DNA of 40,029 nucleotides from Poronia punctata (taxonomy: Eukaryota > Ascomycota > Sordariomycetes > Xylariales > Xylariaceae). Shown one piece after another: positions 32,117-40,029 of the stretch. The DNA is taken from NCBI GenBank assembly GCA_022579005.1, contig MU401749.1, positions 1 to 40,029 on the forward strand, in the 5' to 3' direction. The notes beneath the pieces were generated by a model that saw only the letters and a program-made list of their open reading frames with translations, was not told the origin of the DNA and searched no databases. Numbering within the stretch: the stretch's first letter is position 1; every line of letters starts with the position of its first letter. The position numbers and the translations under genes were made by a program.

Positions 32117-34820
32117 ATGAGGCCCGCCTTCAACAGAGCGACAACCGAGGAGTTGGAGATGGGAAGCAAAGTCCAAGAAATAATCCAAGCACGAGAAGCC
32201 GAAGCCGAAGGCGAAGGCGAAGCCGCGGCGGCAGGCCTGGAGAAAATTACAAAAACCCATGGCTGGGACCCTAACCTCCCCTCTGAAAAGCTCGTCGCCG
32301 TCGAAGAGGCCCTCGAGCACGGAGACGCGCAGGAGATTGCGGAAGTAGACAGACTACTCTTCACAGATGACTCCCCTTACGAAGAAGTGCGCGCCGCCGT
32401 GCGCAACACGGACAATGAGAGCGGAGTCGCAGCAGCAGCAAATACTGTCAGAGCCTGGGTGATAGGCATGTTCTTCGTGACAGTAGCCAGCGGGGCAAAC
32501 ATGTTTCTCTCGATGCGCAGTCCGGCGATTAATTTCCCGGCCATCGTCATTTTACTCTTGTCGTATCCCGTGGGCAAAGTCTGGGCAGCGACGATGCCGA
32601 CGCGGGAATTCGACACTTTCGGAGTGAGGTGGAGTCTTAACAGAGGTCCGTTCAGTGTCAAGGAACATGTTGTTATTACGTTGATGGCGAGCGTTTCGGT
32701 CACGTACGCTTATAGCACGGATGCCTTGCTCGCGTTGCAGGGGAAGCCGTTTTACGATATTAATCTTGGATGGGGCTTTGCGTTGCTTTTCAGCTTGAGT
32801 TCGCAGCTTATTGGGATTGCGATCGCGGGGTTGTTTAGACGGTTCTTGGTTTGGCCGGCTGCTGTTATTTGGCCGAATCAGTTCGCCAAGACGAGTTTGT
32901 TTAATGCGTTGCACGATCATGATAGAGGGAAGAAGGAGAACGATGATGATACTGCGAACGGGTGGTCGATTAGTCGGTATCGGTATTTCTACTATTGCGT
33001 CGGGGGAATGTTTGTTTATTATTGGATCCCGGGTGTTCTTTGGCAGGGCTTGTCGGTCTTTGCTTTCGTCACTTGGATCAAGCCGGATAATGTGGTTTTG
33101 AACCAGTTGTTTGGTGGGTTCACGGGACTTTCGTTGATCCCCATTACGTTTGACTGGACGTATGTTACGGCTTATCTGGACGATCCCCTCCTTGCGCCGA
33201 CGCATTCGCATGTTAACACGCTGCTTGGGTTGGTGTTGCTCGTGATTATACCGACTGTTGGTATCACTTATTCAGGTGGGCTGTAAGTCGTTTTTATCTA
33301 TCCTGGTTGTTACGTGAGGGTATCACGATGCTTAACTGGTTCTTTTGCTGATTAACATATTGTATGTCTATCCACCCAGGTATGCCGACTACCTCCCCAT
33401 GGTCACAAGCCAGACCTACGACAACACGGGAGGTTCCTACAACGTCAGCAGGATTCTAGGCGATCGCTTCACCTTTGATCTCGAGAAATACCGAGAATAC
33501 TCCCCCCTATTCCTATCCCCGACACTAGCCTTAAACTACGGCCTTTCTTTCGCCGCTCTCACAGCAGCTCTCACCCACGCCGGTCTGTTTCACGGGAAAG
33601 AGATATGGTACAGGCTCAGAACGGCACAGAACCAAGAACCAGACGTACACATGAAGTTGATGAAAAAGTACCGAGACGCGCCTGACTGGTGGTATCTAAC
33701 CTTGCTCCTCGCATCCGTCGCCCTCGGCCTCGGCACAGTTCTCGGTTACGACACGCAGCTCCCCTGGTGGACATTTATAGTCTCTGTCCTGCTGGCGACC
33801 ATCTTCATCATCCCGACGGGCATGATATTAGGCATCTCCAACATCTTGTTATAGCTCAATGTCATCTCGCCCTTTATCGCCGGCTTCGTCATCCCCGGCC
33901 GGCCGATCGGCGTCATGATCTTCAAGGTCTTCAGTGTCATTACGCTGGGCCAGGCGCAGGTATATAGTGGCGATCTCAAACTGGCCCATTACATGAAGGT
34001 ACCGCCGCGCATCACTTTCTCGTGTCAGGTAGCCGCTAGTATCTGGGCTGTTATTGTACAGATCTCCGTCATGAATTGGACGCTTGGGAATATCCCGGAT
34101 GTATGCTCACTGTACGTTTCCCCCCCTCCCTCCTCTTTCTTCTCAATCCTCGCCAATTATGTAATTATTAGTCTAATATATATATATATTTTTCCCTCAG
34201 ACAACAAACAAGCCACTTCACCTGTCCCAACGGCCGCGCCTTCTTCTCCTCCTCCATAGTCTGGGGCGTCATCGGTCCCCAGCGAATGTTCGGCCCCGGC
34301 TCAGCCTACGTCAACTTCAACTATTTCTGGCTCATCGGCTTCTCCCTCCCCTTAATCCTCTGGACGCTCGTGCACAAATTCCATTTCGAACCAGCCCGTC
34401 ATCTCAACGCTCCCATCCTCCTCGGCGCCATGGCTTGGCTTCCGCCCGCCACGCCCCTGTCCTTTTCCGTCTGGGCCATCGTCGGTCTGGTTTTCAACTA
34501 CGGTATCCGTAGACGGTTCAAGGATTGGTGGGTCAAGTATAATTATCTCACTGCTGCTGGCTTGGATGCCGGCTTGGTTATATCGACTATTGTGGTCTTC
34601 TTCGCTATTACGTTGCCGAATGTGACGATTCCGCAGTGGTGGGGGAATGTGGATGTTTATAACACTGCTGTGAGTTGATATATATATTTCTTTTTGCTAC
34701 TGGATTGTTTTTGGCTGGTGTCGAAGGCTAACTAACAGGTGCATGATGTAGGATGCTTCTTTTACTGCTGTGTTAAAGACGGTTCCAGAGGGAGAGACAT
34801 TCGGACCGGCGAGTTGGTGA
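32117..34820 (+). CDS. OPT-family oligopeptide transporter with one in-frame TAG
   Basis: Exons 32,117-33,282; 33,380-34,111; 34,201-34,669; 34,752-34,820 make 812 codons, all junctions in phase, the usual OPT length. Landmarks: SPYEEVRAAVRNTDN before helix 1, GRPIGVMIFK, SGDLKLAHYMKVPPR, HFTCPNGRAFFSSS rebuilt after intron 2, IVWGVIGPQRMFGPGS, and the family ending ETFGPASW. The family imports tri- to pentapeptides or glutathione across the plasma membrane with protons. Codon 547 (33,852-33,854) is TAG, inside GISNILL-stop-LNVISPF in a late membrane segment; the frame continues with full conservation on both sides. Unless it is edited, read through or an assembly error, the product would stop at 546 residues and miss the last third, so this may be a young pseudogene. 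The 3' end faces the 2-isopropylmalate synthase gene. Confidence 0.85.
33852..33854 (+). other. Premature in-frame TAG in the OPT gene
   Basis: The codon is read in the frame set by exon 2 and by the conserved residues on both sides. The bases around it are TTA-TAG-CTC. The preceding bases resemble a splice acceptor, but removing the codon by splicing would need a weak donor such as 33,780 (GTCTCT) and would delete a whole membrane helix. Confidence 0.9.
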
Positions 34821-35302
34821 TATTGTCGTCGCCGGGTAGAAGACACTTACTTGACAGTAAACTGAAACATTACGGGCTAGAATCGATGTGACAGAGCGAT
34901 ATTATGTTAATTTATTCGTGTTTGTAGACAGCTCTATATGAGGGGAGCCGGCGTTCATGGCCAGGTACGTGATAGATGAAGATCGACTACTGTCTCTGCG
35001 GCCTCTGAATTACTATCCGACCAAGAGGGGAGAATATTGCCTTTCTATTGGTACGTAAACATGGGCGTGTGAAGCGAGAGGCAGGTATGTAAGTCAGTCC
35101 GGATAGAATATATAGCCCTATTCCAAAGCTCTGCTCTACCAAGATGACTTTCTAGTTCCATTCCTGAGACGACTACACTCGAAGCGCAGACTGTGATGTA
35201 TGTAGCACGATTCACGAAATACTTTCTTTGCCGTTCCCTAGTCTCCACCATACCCACCATCATAAGTCTGAGCCGAGTCGTATATAAAGATAGTAAGAAT
35301 AA
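34821..35302. other. Intergenic, convergent 3' ends
   Basis: A 482-base gap between the stops of the two TAG-interrupted genes. Nothing was recognised. Confidence 0.6.
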
Positions 35303-37232
35303 TCATGCACCAGTTCTCTCGCTCTCATACAGATCCTAAGAAGAAAAGATATAAGTCACTCATCCACATCGAGGAAGTAGTTTGTATACTCACCAAAACA
35401 GACGACAACGCCGCCATCAACTCAGGAACGTTGCTACCAGAAGTATAAGAAGTACTGCGTACGCCCCAACCGGATTTAATTCCCTTGCTCGGGCGACACT
35501 CGACAACGGCCAAGGCCTCGAGACCTTCTTGAGGGGATTCCGGAAGACAAATACTAGACTCGAGCGTCACTTCACCGATGAACGTCGGCCGTAAAGCGTT
35601 TTCAAGAGCACTAGCCAAGTCGCGGCCTGTGCCCCGTAGTCGTAATTGTGTAGCTTGGATTTCGATCAACGCGTCAATTTCCAACAATTCCCCATCCTCT
35701 TGCGAATCGGCAGGTGGCGTCCGCCGGTTCGGTCTCTCCTTCATCTCGGCAGAGAGAATCCGAGGATCCTTTTCCATGATGAAATAGTGACTCAGGAATA
35801 AGTGTACGACGCTCGAAGGCGAGAGGGTACCCCTTATAGTGTCGGAAGCCATCTTGACCACTTTCGAAAAGTTGAATTGAAGGCCCTTGGGGATGGTGAT
35901 GTGCAGCTCTTGGAAGAGAATCCATGCCACTCCGCCTTTGCCGCTCTGCGAGTTCAGACGGATGATGTCCATCCGACTTAGACCGAGGTCCTCTGGGTCC
36001 ATGGAAAGATAGGGCACTTTCCATAGACCCGTCTCGGCTCTATACCTGACCAACCCTTTGTGTATCGCGTCTTGGTGAGCACCGCTATAAGCCGCGAAGA
36101 ATAAATCGCCCGTATAAGGGGCTCTTGGGTGGACAGGAATGCACGTCAGTTCCTCCACAGCCTTTCGGATTGAAGCAAGGTTAGAAAAATCCACACGGGG
36201 GTCGATGCCTTGGGTATACAGATTAAGAGCCAGAGTGACGAGATCGACGTTACCCGACCTTTCTCCGTTCCCGAACAGACATCCTTCTATACGCTGGGCT
36301 CCTGCCATTAATCCCAACTCTGCGCTTGCAACTGCGCATCCCCTGTCATTGTGAACATGTAACGAAACACAAACCTTTTCTCTCTCAGATATGGACCTAC
36401 AGAATATCTCAACCTGGTCGGCAAATACGTTCGGCGTAGACATCTCGACGGTAGCAGGGAGGTTTAAAATGATAGGGACCTCAACAGACGGCTCCCATAT
36501 CTCTTTAGCCTTTTCACATAGCCTCAGACAGAACGCCATGTCGCTCCCGGAGAAGGCCTCGGGGCTGAACATCAAGTTCCACGTAGTCCCTTTCTGGGCC
36601 TCATCATCTTTCGTGATGGATCTCGCGTACGTGACGGCCTCGACCACCCTATTGAAGACATCCTGCTTAGACATCTGAAACACCGTGTCAAGCTAGACAG
36701 GACTGGCGGCATAATAAAGGCTGATGATGGCCTTCTTAGCGCCCCGGAGACTTTCCACGGTGCGTTGGATGAGGTCTAGTCGACAGGGACATAGCACCTG
36801 TAACCAGACGTCATCCGGTACCGCGTCAGGTGTTTCTATCAGCTGCCGGGTGAAGTCGTACTCGGTAAAGCTCGCAGTAGGGGTGGAGACTTCGATCTCT
36901 TTGTATCCCAGCTCGACAAGCATGTTAAAATATGTCAATTTTTGACTACCGGTCTGTGAAAAAGCCGCGTTAGACATGGCACTCTGCATTTGGAGTGCAC
37001 TATTTTTTTCGCCTTTACCATTGGACTCGCAAGACTCTGGTTCCCATCGCGAAGATCGGTGGCCAGCCATCTAGGCGCCTCCCTGATTTTATTGGATGGC
37101 CATTGGCGATCGGGGAGAGACGGGCCGGTAAAAGCTTCATACTTTTCCCAGGGTCTCTTTAACCTGGTATTTGCTCAGCTATTGTAATTATATGTTGCGG
37201 CTGGGAAACGAGGAACGAACTTACATCGGCAT
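35303..37232 (-). CDS. LEU4: 2-isopropylmalate synthase paralogue with one in-frame TAG
   Basis: Exons 37,232-37,225 (8 bases), 37,163-37,019, 36,953-35,394 and 35,335-35,303 make 582 codons, all in phase. The protein starts MPMLKRPWEKY, the usual fungal beginning, with the third Met split by intron 1. LPDRQWPSN is followed by APRWLATDLRDGNQ (32-45), where Arg41 and Asp42 are catalytic and metal-binding. GYKEIEVS, the SLHVHNDRG motif (metal-binding His250 and His252) and GNGERSGNVDL follow, then the C-terminal regulatory domain. The enzyme joins acetyl-CoA to 2-oxoisovalerate, the first step of leucine synthesis. No mitochondrial presequence is visible. Codon 138 (36,693-36,695) is TAG, within YYAASPV-stop-LDTVF, before the His ligands, so the unedited product would be inactive. 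Such paralogues also occur in secondary-metabolite clusters, but none is seen here. Confidence 0.87.
36693..36695 (-). other. Premature in-frame TAG in the 2-isopropylmalate synthase gene
   Basis: On the coding strand the context is GTC-TAG-CTT. The frame is fixed by conserved protein on both sides. A GT...AG stretch of 24 bases (GTC to CAG) would remove the codon in frame, but it is far below fungal intron size and would remove conserved residues. Confidence 0.9.
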
Positions 37233-38205
37233 GTTAGACTGGTAGCTTGAGCAGGATAGACGAAAGCTGGTTTTGTACGACTGGAGTTATCACACCATTT
37301 ACGTCGATGTACGTACGAGTATGGGCATAGGTTGAATATGCCCTGGACTGGTCAAAATTTCGGGGCTGTAGGTAGATGTTTCAACAACATGGAGGAGTAT
37401 CCGGATCCTTTGAATTCTAGTTTCCCACTAGACCGAGGCTCGTCATCGTCATCGCCATCGTCATCCACCTGCAAGGCAGGGCTGATGAAGGAAAAGACCG
37501 CGCCATGATAGGCTATCTTGACAATCCCAGATAGGTAGTGTCTATTACCTACCCGAAGAGCTATGATTGACAATTGCTGCAAGCGATAGGGTACCATTCG
37601 CTAATAAACCAGTCGAAACGCAGGAAAGTACTGTTCCAACTACGGTACCTTAGGTAAGCATGCGTGTAATCCGGTAGGACCTAGGTAGTGCCATTGCCTG
37701 CCTTATAGGTGAAAGGAAACTTGTAGTATATGCCCGCTGATCTCGTGGGGTAAAAGTACCGCCCGTCAGCTTTATCTACTTAGCTTACGCATGAGGCTTT
37801 CCCTATTTTCGCCGCCATCTTTGCTTTTTTTGGCTTTAACAGTGACAAGCTTGACCTGATGTGCTTGGGCCTATGACCCAAAGCGGCCGCTTCTTGATAG
37901 GAGAATTTCGATTTGGTTGGGGTATGCGTCTTATCTAAGTAAGTAACGCGACCGAAAGGCAGGTGGTACGCGTACAATATGCAAGGTCTTTTGATCGTCA
38001 TTCTAACAACTGGTGTTAGTTGCCGTTGACCTAAACAGGCCGGATGGGCCGCGGAAGCTACCTCGTCTTCTACAGCACACTATAGGCATAGTTAAGTTAG
38101 GGTATGTAACGCATATATTAAAGGGAGCGTAAGCTAATTAAGGCTATTAGCGAGGCAAAGGCAAGGCGTGCTTAAAAGGCCGCCGCTATAGGTACGTAAG
38201 ACTTG
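37233..38205. other. Upstream region of the synthase gene and right transition zone
   Basis: It holds the presumed promoter of the minus-strand synthase gene. Open frames at 37,352-37,597 and 37,780-38,001 resemble nothing known. A simple GTCATC-type stretch lies near 37,441-37,465. Composition turns AT-rich from about 38,090 to 38,240. Confidence 0.5.
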
Positions 38206-40029
38206 CAATGTGCACAAGGTGTTAGAACTAGCAGAATAGCTAAATTGTATATATTAATTAATATACGCATAAAAAGGTTAAACTTCTTTTTTTTGCAAAA
38301 TTTGCATATACTAAATAGGTAAGAAAAAACTTTTTATAAGAAAACCTTTTTTTTTATAGTAGTTTTTATTGCAGCTATATAACTTTTATTATATAAGCAT
38401 TATATTAATTTTTATTATTTTATAACTTATTAGATTTAATATACTTTTTTAAAATAAGCTAATATACTAGTTTATTTTATAGCTATAAATAATATTTTTA
38501 TTTTATAATATTATAGCTTTTATAGTAATAGTTATAATGTTTTAAATTATTTTAATTTATTTTTTTAGTTTTTTTATACTTTTATAGTAATAAGCTAGTT
38601 AATTTTAGTTTAAATAGCTTTAACGTTAATTAAATTAATTTATTATAAAAAGCTTGCTTACTTATTTTATACTAAAAACTTTATAAAACTATTTACTATT
38701 ATTAAATTTATTAGTATATAAACTATTTAAAGCGTTTTATTAATTACTTTTTAATATAACTAATAATTATATATATTAATATATTATAATTTTATTTTAA
38801 GTATTATAATATTTTTATTTACTAAATTAATAATTTGCTAGTTATTATACTAAATAGTAATATGCTTTTATTTTAAATTAACGCTAAGCTTGTTAATAAG
38901 CTAGCTAATAAATATAGCTTTTTTTATAGCTTAAGCTAATATAAAAAGCTTAGCTTTAGTTATAAAAGTAATAATAATATTTTGTTTATTTATTTTTTAA
39001 CTAATAAGTTTATTAAAAAAAAATATTATATATGCTTATAAGCTTTTTTAATTAATAGTATTATTAGCAAATAATAAATTACTAGCTATTTTAAGCTTAT
39101 TTTTATTTTTAAACTATAAAGCAAAGCGTTAATTTGCTTAAAAATAGTTTAATACTTAGTTAGCAGTAGCACAGTAAGCAAAAAAAAAGTTATTATTAAA
39201 TTATAAAAGCTATAACATAGCAAAAGTAATATTTAGTTTAATAATAACTATAATATATATAATTAATTTAATTTTATATTAATAATAATAAACTTTTTAA
39301 TAAATAATAGTTTTTTTATATAAAAAAAGCTTAATAGATTTTATAAAAGTTAATAATATTTTGCTTAAAAAGTTATTTAACTTATATATTTTTTTAATAT
39401 ATATAGCTTATAATAGCTAAATTAAGCTTTACTTATAGTTTTAAATAATTTTTATACTTAAAAATTACTTTTAATTATAACTTTTAATTAGTTAATATTA
39501 ATTTTTTAATTTTTTAATAGCTATAAAAGCTTTAAATTTGCAAATTTTTTAATAAGCAAGTATAAAGTTGTTAATATATATAAATAATAATATTTTATTT
39601 TTAATAAATATATAAAGTTTATAAAATACTAGCTTAAATCTAAGCTTTAAAAGCGTTAATATAAGCTTTTTTTGCTATAAAAATAGTAATTTTTATAATT
39701 TATAAAAAGCTTTTAAAAGTTATAAAATACGTTTTCTTTTTTGCAGCTATAAAGCATTTTTATATATATTAATTTTTAAAATAATATATTAATAAAAGCG
39801 TTAACTATATTATATTATTTTAATTTAAAGTTAAACTTAGTTATAATAATAGCTAATATTTTAAAAGACTTTTTAGTTAAAATAAAAGTATATATATTTT
39901 TATATTTATTTATAAGCTATTAGTTTTTTTAAATTATAATTTATACTTTATATTTTAAATAAAAGCTTTTTTTATTAAACTTATAAATATATACTTATAT
40001 ATAGTTTAAAATTTAATATTTTTTAGCTA
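38206..40029. other. Right AT-rich, RIP-type mutated block
   Basis: It has the same look as the left block: TA-rich, C mostly as AGCT or ACT, and GA nearly absent. I recognised no LTR, target duplication or coding motif; the element ends probably lie outside the window. Confidence 0.8.

Noticed and set aside
33780..33854. A 75-base intron that would remove the TAG in the OPT gene
   Set aside because: The acceptor looks acceptable, but the donor GTCTCT is poor and a conserved membrane helix would be lost. Kept only as something to test with RNA.
36672..36698. A 24-base intron that would splice out the TAG in the synthase gene
   Set aside because: GT and AG are present and the length is a multiple of three, but it is far shorter than any other intron in the window (52 bases or more) and would delete a conserved segment.
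36693..37070. A gene starting at the Met at 37,070 with a novel N-terminus
   Set aside because: This frame reads through intron 2. The spliced model restores the RDGNQ catalytic motif and the standard fungal start, so the 37,070 Met is an artefact.
37352..37597. 81-residue minus-strand open frame
   Set aside because: Low-complexity Asp run and no family resemblance; probably chance in the synthase upstream region.

Overview
This is a window from a filamentous ascomycete genome (Pezizomycotina; the gene families and short introns suggest Sordariomycetes or a near relative, which is inference). Protein genes carry GT-AG introns of 52-130 bases, mostly 55-100. The DNA falls into two sharply different compartments: a gene island of normal composition (about 13,206-38,205) between two extremely AT-rich blocks (1-13,205 and 38,206-40,029) with the look of repeat-induced point mutation (RIP).

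The left AT block can be decoded. It holds two nested LTR retroelements, each bounded by an exact 5-base target duplication. The outer element (477-12,893, duplication CTATA, LTR about 178 bases, short non-coding interior) was interrupted inside its 5' LTR by a Ty1/copia element (635-10,217, duplication GGTAC, 291-base LTRs). Mutated but in-frame integrase, reverse transcriptase and RNase H motifs of the copia element are still readable on the + strand. Comparing the LTR pairs shows the C-to-T changes directly. Surviving C is almost always preceded by A or G, so TpC and CpC were the main targets, unlike the classical CpA preference. Mutation is weaker at the outer edges of the elements.

The gene island holds nine recognisable genes, in order: a Pex23/Pex24-family peroxisomal membrane peroxin with a dysferlin domain (+); a ten-exon MFS sugar transporter (-); a second, drug/ion-type MFS transporter (+); a secreted rhamnogalacturonan lyase of family PL4 (-); a secreted GH71 alpha-1,3-glucanase (+); a GCIP/CCNDBP1-domain protein (-); a multi-pass membrane protein of unknown function (+); an OPT-family oligopeptide transporter (+); and a 2-isopropylmalate synthase paralogue (-). 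Three secretion or uptake functions (pectin backbone cleavage, alpha-glucan cleavage, sugar and peptide import) fit a saprotroph or plant-associated fungus, but nothing here proves one cluster.

The most unusual point is that the two convergent neighbours at the right end, OPT and 2-isopropylmalate synthase, are each full length, correctly spliced and conserved, yet each is broken by exactly one in-frame TAG (33,852-33,854 and 36,693-36,695). They may be young pseudogenes, perhaps from RIP leakage, or candidates for the A-to-I editing that turns UAG into UGG during sexual development in Sordariomycetes. RNA data would decide.
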